The position numbers and the translations under genes are program-made. Of a DNA stretch of 6,552 nucleotides, positions 1 to 5,455 are shown in pieces (the first letter of the stretch is position 1; the number at the start of each line of letters is the position of its first letter). Source of the stretch: an uncultured Spirochaetales bacterium. Its GTDB lineage: Bacteria > Spirochaetota > Spirochaetia > Sphaerochaetales > Sphaerochaetaceae. Location: positions 1-6,552 of the forward strand of contig CALFMX010000129.1 of NCBI GenBank assembly GCA_937902565.1. Direction: 5' to 3'. The notes under the pieces were generated by a model. That model ran no database searches. It was not told where the DNA came from and saw only the letters and a program-made list of their open reading frames with translations.

Positions 1-161
1 TGGTCAGTGAATGCCTCCGACAGGGGAAGCGTCAGTTCAGACTCCTCCAGCCTGGAAAGGAAATCCTTGATGGTGTTGCGGGAGATTCTCAGGCTTGCTG
101 CAATCTGCCGTTGGCTCAGACCCTGCTCTCTCAGTCGTAGGATCTCTGTAAATTTGGTCAT
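1..161 (-). CDS. istA: IS21-family transposase IstA, N-terminal fragment (cut by window edge)
   Basis: The minus-strand frame starts at 161 and encodes 53 residues before the window ends. The N-terminus MTKFTEILRLREQGLSQRQ, followed by IAASLRISRNTIKDFL, is a helix-turn-helix of the kind that opens IS21 IstA proteins (roughly residues 6-36). It would bind the element's terminal repeats. The DDE catalytic core and the rest of the protein lie outside the window. The ATG at 161 is chosen because a perfect GGAGG (174-170) sits 8 nt upstream. A GTG at 170 in the same frame would overlap that ribosome binding site and is less likely. IstA works with the AAA+ helper IstB, normally encoded just downstream, which here would lie to the left. 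Nothing in the visible part looks degraded. Confidence 0.85.
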   Translation of the reverse strand, partial: MTKFTEILRLREQGLSQRQIAASLRISRNTIKDFLSRLEESELTLPLSEAFTD

Positions 162-169
162 TTTGACCA

Positions 170-174
170 CCTCC
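170..174 (-). promoter_or_regulatory. Ribosome binding site of istA
   Basis: GGAGG on the minus strand lies 8 nt upstream of the ATG at 161. It is the strongest Shine-Dalgarno match among the genes whose starts are in this window, and it decides the IstA start. Confidence 0.7.
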
Positions 175-185
175 GAAATGATACT

Positions 186-206
186 CATGCCTCTGGTGCA
201 GGCATG
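186..206 (-). repeat. Hairpin in the istA leader
   Basis: A perfect 7-bp inverted repeat, CATGCCT / AGGCATG, encloses a 7-nt loop. It lies about 12 nt upstream of the istA GGAGG. In a transcript it would form a compact stem-loop in the 5' leader. No U-tract follows, so it is not an intrinsic terminator. In several IS elements, leader structures reduce transposase expression from transcripts that enter from outside; that role is an inference here. Confidence 0.5.
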
Positions 207-215
207 GCGATTCGG

Positions 216-221
216 AGTGTA
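216..221 (-). promoter_or_regulatory. Candidate -10 element for istA
   Basis: The minus strand reads TACACT, within a TTGC-TACACT context. It would place transcription start near 209, just upstream of the leader hairpin. At 17-bp spacing the -35 position reads AATCCA, which is poor, so the call rests on the -10 match and position alone. Confidence 0.25.
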
Positions 222-249
222 GCAAATGATTCGGTCCTTGGATTCAGGG

Positions 250-303
250 GTGGCTCAATTACAGCGGAACAGGTGGCTCAGTTTCGGCGGTTCAGTGGTT
301 CAG
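250..303 (-). repeat. Three direct terminal repeats of the IS21-family element
   Basis: On the minus strand, CTGAACCAC (303-295), CTGAGCCAC (281-273) and TTGAGCCAC (258-250) are spaced 22 and 23 bp apart, about two helical turns. This places them on the same DNA face. They fit IS21-type multiple terminal binding sites for the transposase. The outermost copy lies 3 bp inside the element tip. Confidence 0.75.
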
Positions 304-1023
304 TCAAGCCGAAATCTCCAAGAGGAGGTTTGCATCGAAATCGGATGCGAGGTAGAGGCCATTGTAGCGCTTCTCCTGCATGTATTGGGAGGGAAACCCG
401 CTCCACCCCTTGGTGAAGTGGTAGCCGGCTGAGAGGGAGACCGTGTCCCCATAGAGGAAACGGAGGGAGGCTTCGACCTCGCTCTCCCAGCTGTGGCGGT
501 GGTCGGTGGCTATGATGAGGGAGTATCTGCTCTTCCGATGATGGTAGGAGAGCTCCACCTTGAGGCTGCCGCCGGGGTGGATGGCAAGCTCCTCACTCGA
601 GACGGGAAGGATCACCGGTTTCTTCGCCTTGAAGCTATGGAGCAGCGTCTGGGCCTCCTCCAAACCGAAGGAGCCGATGAGCTTGAGGCCCAGGCCGGGT
701 GTGATGACAAGACTCCACGCCGGGGCAATCGCTATGTGGTGTGGATAGGCGAAGGTGAAGTCCAGTGTATCGTAGCGGTGTCCGCTGACCCGTTGGTCGG
801 TGTGGCTGGTCAGCTCGACTGCGGTGTTCCACCCCCGTCCCCCGATCACGGCAGTGCGAAGGGAGAAGGAGCGCCCGTCATCCTGGTTGTTGCCGAGCCC
901 CAGGCTGAGGGCATCATTGCCGGTGGAGAGGAGGATCTGATCGACCCCGTTCGCGCCAAGGGGGCCCAGGGCGAGGAGGGAGAGCAAGAGGCAGAGGATG
1001 GGAATTCGCCATCGTGTGGTCAT
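304..1023 (-). CDS. LpxR-like outer-membrane protein, 5' half only, interrupted by the IS
   Basis: Encodes about 239 residues. A signal peptide comes first (Arg-rich start, then the Leu-rich stretch CLLLSLLALGPLGA), followed by amphipathic beta-strand sequence. It aligns along its length with the intact neighbour at 1063-2379: STGND (residues 33-37), GxGNNxDDGxSFS (about 42-54), HTDQ, RYxTL, and GLEEAQTLLH (120-129) followed by LPxxxEEL. Asn36-Asp37, Gln125 and His129 match positions of the LpxR active-site region. The match runs to YNGLYLASDF near residue 229, then the frame stops at the IS boundary, where the paralogue continues for about 200 residues. The TGA (306-304) is the first three bases of the IS. 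The half barrel probably does not fold, so the gene is likely a pseudogene. The ATG at 1023 is preferred over 1026 because AGGTGG (1033-1028) is then better spaced. It follows its paralogue by 39 bp, so cotranscription is likely. Confidence 0.75.
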   Translation of the reverse strand: MTTRWRIPILCLLLSLLALGPLGANGVDQILLSTGNDALSLGLGNNQDDGRSFSLRTAVIGGRGWNTAVELTSHTDQRVSGHRYDTLDFTFAYPHHIAIAPAWSLVITPGLGLKLIGSFGLEEAQTLLHSFKAKKPVILPVSSEELAIHPGGSLKVELSYHHRKSRYSLIIATDHRHSWESEVEASLRFLYGDTVSLSAGYHFTKGWSGFPSQYMQEKRYNGLYLASDFDANLLLEISA

Positions 1024-1062
1024 CATGCCACCTATTGTACGAAAATATCGCCGAAACTCAAG

Positions 1063-2379
1063 CTAGTATTGGGCGCCAGCACCAAGATCATGATCGATCT
1101 GCAGCGCCAGGCCGAAGATGAGTGTCCATGGCCGTGCGATGCGATCCCACTGGGGGTCAGGGGCAGTGAGGGAGGAGACGGCGAAGGTGTAGTGGAGCGC
1201 CACACCGAGGCGGAAGTGGTAGGCGCTGTTGCCCACGATCCATCCGTTCTTCCTTCCCAGCCCCAACCCCGCCTCGATGCCGATGGCAGGGCGAACTTCG
1301 TCGATGAGAACCTGGGAGAGGTTCATGGTGAGGTTATAGCGTTTGAGGCCGGCCAAAAGGGAGAGTGATGGGCGCAGGAGTGCTTGATCATCAAACGGTT
1401 CCCACTGCCAGCCGAGAGACCACATCCCGATGTTGCGCCGATAGATGCTCCCCTGGGCAGTGGGACCATTCGAGTAGTGTACCTGGAGCAGGAACCCTCG
1501 GTACAAGAGGGCACTGACGCGGCTTTGGTACCCTTCGGTATCGTAGTAGATGCCACTGACGGTGGAGAGGTCGGCGTGTGCAAAGCGCTTGGGCTGGCCA
1601 AAGGAGAGTACATCGATGCCAAAGCTCCCCCATGAGAAGCCTGTCCCGGGCCAGATGGCCCAGGCGGTATGGAGCAGTGGGGTCTGGTAGATTGAGAAGA
1701 GGTAGAAGCCATTGTCCTGGCCCTGGTCGAGGCCGTGCACCGGATGGTCGTCATGGACAAAGGGTGCCCGATAGCCAACACCGAAGGTGAAGAGCTCTTT
1801 CAGTTGCCAGAAGAGGGAGAGATCGATCCGGCTCTTCCACAGGGGGATGGAGGAGGCCGTCACGCCAACGCCAAGGCGGTGGAAGCCCAGGCTCACCACT
1901 GCATGGGCGTCTGCTCCCATCAGGGCCATGACCTTCAGCTCCTCGTACGCCTCGGGGAGGACCACCGCATCGCGGCCGAGGATGCGGTGCAGGAGGTTCT
2001 GCAGCCCCTCGAGGCCCAGGTTTCCGGCAAGGTGCACGCCCACCGTCGGGGAGAGGGAGAGTGCCACATGGGGCCACGGCTGGAAGGAGAAGGGGTAGGA
2101 GAGGGCGAGGCTGAGGGTTGAGTACCGCTTGTGGATGGTCTGCTGGTCGGTGTACCCGTCAAGGTCGATGGAGAGCATGAGGCCGTTGTCAAAGCGGGCA
2201 GCCCCATAGACGGAGAAGGAGTGGCCATCATCCTCGTTGTTGCCGAAGCCCATGGTGACCCAATCGTTGCCGGTGCCAATGACGAGGTTTGTCGCCGTGA
2301 GCGGGAGGGCGATGGACAGCATGATTACTGCCATCCCGATTATGGCGTGCCGTTTGGGTCTGTGTCCGTGCATCGACAT
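1063..2379 (-). CDS. LpxR-like (lipid A 3'-O-deacylase-related) outer-membrane beta-barrel protein
   Basis: Encodes 438 residues. A signal peptide with a basic start (MHGHRPKRH) and hydrophobic core ends near LPLTA (about residue 29), followed by alternating strand sequence and a C-terminal aromatic (Tyr). Numbering from the ATG at 2379, the mature N-terminus LVIGTGND (Asn38-Asp39) matches the Asn-Asp near the start of mature LpxR. GLQNLLHRILG (125-135; Gln127, His131) matches the LpxR segment QNRAHRIIG, which holds the catalytic His. These comparisons were made from memory. LpxR removes the 3'-acyloxyacyl chain of lipid A at the outer-membrane surface. The protein is longer than typical LpxR (about 300 mature residues); the extra roughly 100 residues look like more strands. 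The start at 2379 has GGAGG 6 nt upstream; ATG 2382 is only 3 nt away and 2373 is 12. Family membership is likely; enzyme activity is unproven, and an LpxR-fold protein with another role is the alternative. Confidence 0.75.
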   Translation of the reverse strand: MSMHGHRPKRHAIIGMAVIMLSIALPLTATNLVIGTGNDWVTMGFGNNEDDGHSFSVYGAARFDNGLMLSIDLDGYTDQQTIHKRYSTLSLALSYPFSFQPWPHVALSLSPTVGVHLAGNLGLEGLQNLLHRILGRDAVVLPEAYEELKVMALMGADAHAVVSLGFHRLGVGVTASSIPLWKSRIDLSLFWQLKELFTFGVGYRAPFVHDDHPVHGLDQGQDNGFYLFSIYQTPLLHTAWAIWPGTGFSWGSFGIDVLSFGQPKRFAHADLSTVSGIYYDTEGYQSRVSALLYRGFLLQVHYSNGPTAQGSIYRRNIGMWSLGWQWEPFDDQALLRPSLSLLAGLKRYNLTMNLSQVLIDEVRPAIGIEAGLGLGRKNGWIVGNSAYHFRLGVALHYTFAVSSLTAPDPQWDRIARPWTLIFGLALQIDHDLGAGAQY

Positions 2380-2385
2380 CATGGC

Positions 2386-2390
2386 CCTCC
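2386..2390 (-). promoter_or_regulatory. Ribosome binding site that decides the LpxR-like gene start
   Basis: GGAGG (2390-2386, minus strand) precedes three closely spaced in-frame ATGs at 2382, 2379 and 2373. Spacers are 3, 6 and 12 nt, so the middle ATG is favoured. Confidence 0.55.
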
Positions 2391-2398
2391 ACGAGGTA

Positions 2399-2404
2399 AG
2401 TATA
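2399..2404 (-). promoter_or_regulatory. Candidate -10 element for the LpxR-like gene pair
   Basis: TATACT on the minus strand is a one-mismatch match to TATAAT, in the 141-bp gap after the ABC-F gene. Transcription would start near 2392, leaving a short leader that just includes the GGAGG. At 17-18 bp spacing the -35 region reads TCTGAG/TTCTGA, only a partial match. It implies the barrel genes can be transcribed independently of the ABC-F gene. Confidence 0.4.
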
Positions 2405-2520
2405 CACCACCTTTTGTCATCCTCAGAAGAGGCAGTGGGGGAGGTTGGAGATGTTAAGCCCTAGGATAGTGGCAATGATGAATCGAATAATCCCTTTCGT
2501 CTGAAGATCATCCTGATCGA

Positions 2521-4383
2521 TTACACCCGCTCGGCCAACACAATCCATGCTTCCTCGGTTGTTTCGAGCTCTTTTTGGAGGGTGTGATACAAACGGGTAC
2601 GCTCCTCTATGGTGCCAGCCTCATTCGGGAGAGCTGAGCTGAAGCTCTCCTCGAGCTCTGCAATTCGCTTGCCGAGCTCTTCGAGCTCCCGCTCAAGCTC
2701 GGCTAGGCGCTGCTCCTCGTATCGTGAAAGGCCGCGTTTCGGTTCACGTCTTGGTTGGCGTTGGCTCCTTTGCCCAGTCTCCTTCTCCTTAGGCGGGGGG
2801 AGAGATTGGCATCGTTCCCTCCACTCGCTGAAGCGCATGGTGTAGTGGGTGACGCCCCCGGTGCCATCGAGGACGAAGAGCTCATCACAGATGAGGTCGA
2901 GGAAGGCACGGTCGTGGCTTGAGACCATCAGGCAACCGGCAAAGGTCGAGATGTACTCCTCAAGGTTCTCCATCATGGCGAGGTCGAGGTCGTTGGTCGG
3001 CTCATCGAGCAGGAGGAAGTTCGGCTCTCCCATCAAGGTAGTCACCAGGGAGAGGCGGCGTTTTTCTCCTCCGGAGAGGGTGGCGATGGGTTTGCGGTGC
3101 ATCGATGCGGGAAAGCCGAAGAGCTCGAGCAGCTTGGCTGCACTGACCGTCTCCTTCGGGGCGATGGTGATGAAGAGGGCGATCTCTTCAACCGCGTCGA
3201 TGATCGTCGCCTCGTCGGGGAAGGGGGCTGTGGTCTGCCTGAGATAGCCGAAGACCGTATTCACCCCGATGTCGAGGATACCGCCGTCACTGGCGGTGGC
3301 AGCGGTGATGAGATCGAGCAGGGTGCTCTTTCCACTGCCGTTGGGACCGATCACCCCGATCCTGCACCCCTTTTGGAAGGAGTGGGAGAAGTCACGGATG
3401 ACGGTATGCTCCCCATAGGACTTGCTGAGGTGTTCCGCTTCCAGGATTTTCTTGCCCAGGCGCCGGGTGAGGGAGGCAAGGCCCCTGATCTCCTCTCTCC
3501 CTGGCCCCTCCTGGGAGGCGAGCATCGCTTCGATGCGTTCCTTGCGTCCGCTATCCTTGGTGGAGCGGGCCCTCGCCCCGCGCCCCAGCCAGGCGAGCTC
3601 CCGCCTGAGGATTGTCTTGATCCGCTGCGCCTGCTTTGCCTCGGCCTTGATCCGCTCGTCACGGCGTTCGAGGAAGAGGGCGAAGGGTGCGGGGTGGGCA
3701 TAGAGTGTCGAGCCATCGAGTTCGAGGATCCGGTGGCAGACCCCATCGAGGAAGTAGCGGTCGTGGGTGACAGCTACCACGGTGGCAGGCGAGGCGGTGA
3801 GCTGGCTCTCCAGCCACTCGATGGTCGGGATGTCGAGGTGGTTGGTCGGCTCGTCGAGTAGCAGCAGGTCTGCACCGCTGACGAGGAGGCGGGCGATGGC
3901 AACCTTCTTCTGCATGCCCCCGGAGAGGGAGCCCATGGGCTTTTCCCCGATCCCGTAGAGGCCCATCTCCCCCAACAGCGAGGTGTACTCATCCTCCAGT
4001 GTCCATCCTCCTACACGCTCCATCTCCTCGAGAGCCTCGGTGAGCTGGGCCTCGCTATGCTCGATTGAGAGCAGCTCATAGTAGTCCTTGTATGCCCGTA
4101 TCCTCCTCCCTTCACCATCGAGGAGGAAGGAGGAGACGGTTTGGCCATCGTTGTAGGTGACCTGTTGGTCAAGCACGGCGATATCGGCACCCCGCTTGTA
4201 GGTGATGGTCCCGCTGTCGCTGGTGAGGCGGGAGGCAAGGATTTTCAGGAGCGTCGATTTTCCGGCACCATTGGCGCCGACCAGGCCGACGCGCTCACCC
4301 TCTTCGAGGGTGAAGGACACCTCGGTGAAGAGGGGCTCCTCCAGGAGGGTCTTGGAGATGTTTTCGAGTGAGATCATGCTCAT
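2521..4383 (-). CDS. uup: Uup-type ABC-F ATPase
   Basis: Encodes 620 residues with two ABC ATPase domains and no membrane segments, the soluble ABC-F layout. Domain 1 (about 4-235) has Walker A GANGAGKST (36-44), signature LSGGM (153-157), Walker B LLLLDEP with Glu178 and switch His207. Domain 2 (about 312-520) has Walker A GPNGSGKST (346-354), LSGGE (436-440), Walker B LLLDEP with Glu461 and His490. The charged interdomain linker (about 240-311) includes WLGRGARARSTK, typical of Uup. A Lys/Arg-rich segment (about 531-550) leads into a predicted coiled coil (552-618), the C-terminal domain that distinguishes Uup from EttA. ABC-F proteins act at the ribosome; E. coli Uup is also linked to transposon excision and branched DNA. 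All catalytic residues are intact. The ribosome binding site is weak (CAGG). ATG 4383 is the longest start; ATG 4377 has better spacing (8 nt). It follows the transporter gene by 42 bp. Confidence 0.9.
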   Translation of the reverse strand: MSMISLENISKTLLEEPLFTEVSFTLEEGERVGLVGANGAGKSTLLKILASRLTSDSGTITYKRGADIAVLDQQVTYNDGQTVSSFLLDGEGRRIRAYKDYYELLSIEHSEAQLTEALEEMERVGGWTLEDEYTSLLGEMGLYGIGEKPMGSLSGGMQKKVAIARLLVSGADLLLLDEPTNHLDIPTIEWLESQLTASPATVVAVTHDRYFLDGVCHRILELDGSTLYAHPAPFALFLERRDERIKAEAKQAQRIKTILRRELAWLGRGARARSTKDSGRKERIEAMLASQEGPGREEIRGLASLTRRLGKKILEAEHLSKSYGEHTVIRDFSHSFQKGCRIGVIGPNGSGKSTLLDLITAATASDGGILDIGVNTVFGYLRQTTAPFPDEATIIDAVEEIALFITIAPKETVSAAKLLELFGFPASMHRKPIATLSGGEKRRLSLVTTLMGEPNFLLLDEPTNDLDLAMMENLEEYISTFAGCLMVSSHDRAFLDLICDELFVLDGTGGVTHYTMRFSEWRERCQSLPPPKEKETGQRSQRQPRREPKRGLSRYEEQRLAELERELEELGKRIAELEESFSSALPNEAGTIEERTRLYHTLQKELETTEEAWIVLAERV

Positions 4384-4432
4384 GGCCTGAGCGTAATACT
4401 AAAGTGGGGAGGGTTACAAGGAGGCTCAGGCC
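4384..4432 (-). promoter_or_regulatory. Stop/start-bridging inverted repeat between transporter and ABC-F genes
   Basis: A perfect 9-bp inverted repeat: on the minus strand GGCCTGAGC (4432-4424) and GCTCAGGCC (4392-4384), with a 31-nt loop. The 5' arm contains the transporter TGA stop (4428-4426). The 3' arm ends directly at the ABC-F ATG and contains its only Shine-Dalgarno-like bases (CAGG). In mRNA this would mask the ABC-F initiation region, and a ribosome terminating on the transporter gene would disrupt it, giving translational coupling. There is no U-tract, so it is not a terminator. The repeat is directly visible; the function is inferred. Confidence 0.5.
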
Positions 4433-5337
4433 GCGAGGAAGAGGATGGCGATGCCGACGATGGAGAGGAGTGTCCCTCCGACGCTTGAGGCGGTGATGGT
4501 GCGCTTGAGGACGAGCCAATCGTAGGGGAGGAGCAGGATTGGGGAGATCTGGGTGATGGTGGTCACCAGGCCCACCGGGGCGAGGGTGAACGCCTTCATC
4601 TGGCTGCTCATGCCCACCACCGGGCCGGCGATGGTTGCAAGGAGCAGCAAGAGGAGGACATGGGGCTCTCCCAGGCTCTTGAAGTGCTCCCGGGCGTTGC
4701 GCCTGATGAAGACGTTGAAGATGATGAAGGCGCCGAGGCCGCCGAGGTTGCGCACCAGGTTGGTGGCAACCGGCCCCCCTTCACTCAGCGCTACCTTGGC
4801 CAGAATGAAGGAGATAGACTGGAAGATGGCGCCGAGGAGGGCGTAGATGACCCCGGCCCTCTCGCTCTTTCTCTGTGTAGCGACGACTGAGCTGCGTCCA
4901 TCGAGGAGGATCATGGTGGTGATGCCGAGGATGGTGATGGCCATGCCCAGCACCTGGATGGCGTTGAGGTGTTCATCAAAGAGGATGAGGGAGAGGAGCG
5001 CTGTGACGATGGGGGAGAGGGTCATGATGACCATCGACTCGCGGCTGCCGAGCAGGACGTACGCCTTGAACATCAAGAGATCGGTGACAAAGTAGCCGAT
5101 GACACCGCTTGTAAGGAGGATGAGGTAGGTAGCCCCGCTCCAGCCGGTGGGAAACCAGACCCCCTCGACCAGGCGGGTGAGGAGGAAGACCAGGGGGAGG
5201 GCGAGCCACATGCGGATATGGGCGACGCCCTCTGATCCCACCTGCCGTCCGAGGTGTCGGTAGATGACCGAATTCTGGGCGAAGCAGAGCGCGGTGACCA
5301 AAGAGAGGGCCTGGCCGAGGATGAGGTTCTGTTCCAT
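4426..5337 (-). CDS. EamA/DMT-superfamily membrane transporter
   Basis: Encodes 303 residues, the usual length for a ten-helix drug/metabolite transporter of the EamA family located in the inner membrane. Two tandem EamA repeats are visible, about 6-146 and 162-302, separated by a polar linker (DGRSSVVATQRKSERAG). The first repeat ends with the family-typical SPIVTALLSLILFDEHLN, followed by a long hydrophobic helix. The second has the parallel QISPILLLPYDWLVLKR followed by a terminal helix. Substrates in this family vary (amino acids, metabolites, nucleotide-sugar-like compounds), and nothing here identifies one. ATG 5337 is chosen because it gives the canonical short N-terminus before helix 1. 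The frame stays open upstream to 5688, but that extension overlaps the divergent sensor gene and lacks hydrophobic family sequence. No Shine-Dalgarno precedes the start. It probably leads an operon with the ABC-F gene. Confidence 0.88.
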   Translation of the reverse strand: MEQNLILGQALSLVTALCFAQNSVIYRHLGRQVGSEGVAHIRMWLALPLVFLLTRLVEGVWFPTGWSGATYLILLTSGVIGYFVTDLLMFKAYVLLGSRESMVIMTLSPIVTALLSLILFDEHLNAIQVLGMAITILGITTMILLDGRSSVVATQRKSERAGVIYALLGAIFQSISFILAKVALSEGGPVATNLVRNLGGLGAFIIFNVFIRRNAREHFKSLGEPHVLLLLLLATIAGPVVGMSSQMKAFTLAPVGLVTTITQISPILLLPYDWLVLKRTITASSVGGTLLSIVGIAILFLAA

Positions 5338-5346
5338 GGCTGTGAG

Positions 5347-5374
5347 GGTATCACAAGAGGTGTTTTGGCGACAA
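5347..5374 (-). promoter_or_regulatory. Weak candidate promoter for the transporter gene
   Basis: The minus strand shows TTGTCG (5374-5369), a 16-bp spacer, and GATACC (5352-5347) preceded by TGT, an extended -10 arrangement. The -10 hexamer matches only 3 of 6 positions. Transcription would begin a few bases before the ATG at 5337, consistent with the missing Shine-Dalgarno, but support is thin. Confidence 0.2.
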
Positions 5375-5438
5375 GGTTGTGCTGGCGAGGAGGATTGGCC
5401 GATTTGGGCACGTAGGGTCTTTTGCCGGTGGGGGGTCG

Positions 5439-5444
5439 TATGAT
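5439..5444 (+). promoter_or_regulatory. Candidate -10 element for the sensor gene
   Basis: TATGAT is one mismatch from TATAAT. It lies 11 bp before the ATG at 5456, so transcription would start about 4-5 nt before the start codon. No good -35 is seen at 16-18 bp spacing. Confidence 0.3.
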
Positions 5445-5455
5445 AGGCTTGGATA

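Larger units (their letters stand above)
1..306 (-). mobile_element. End of an IS21-family insertion sequence (transposase-proximal end)
   Basis: Three things support this. The frame at 1-161 encodes the start of an IstA-type transposase. The non-coding tip carries three 9-bp direct repeats (YTGARCCAC, minus strand) at 22-23 bp spacing, and repeated sequences at the termini are a hallmark of the IS21 family. The outermost bases read TGACTG on the minus strand, matching the family's usual 5'-TG end. I place the boundary between 306 and 307, because the paralogue-matching coding sequence of the neighbouring gene stops exactly there. Only this end is in the window; the rest of istA, istB and the other terminus lie to the left. 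The element is oriented with istA transcribed in the same direction as the interrupted gene. The exact boundary and the target-site duplication cannot be confirmed without the other end. Confidence 0.85.

Noticed and set aside
493..1368. Plus-strand open frame of 291 codons across both LpxR-like genes
   Set aside because: It is rich in Gly/Glu/Val with no domain, runs antisense to both signal-peptide-bearing barrel genes and their intergenic gap, and is explained by G/C-rich third positions.
2383..2520. Possible intrinsic terminator after the ABC-F gene
   Set aside because: The only pairing found (ATCTTCAGA with TCTGAGGAT, one G-U pair) has a loop of about 70 nt and no U-tract.
3097..3861. 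Plus-strand open frame of 254 codons opposite the ABC-F gene
   Set aside because: It is fully antisense to a complete, motif-intact ABC-F protein and shows no recognisable features of its own.
2521..4383. Functional link between the Uup-type protein (transposon excision in E. coli) and the nearby IS
   Set aside because: Uup homologues are widespread and unlinked to IS elements, so proximity alone is not evidence.
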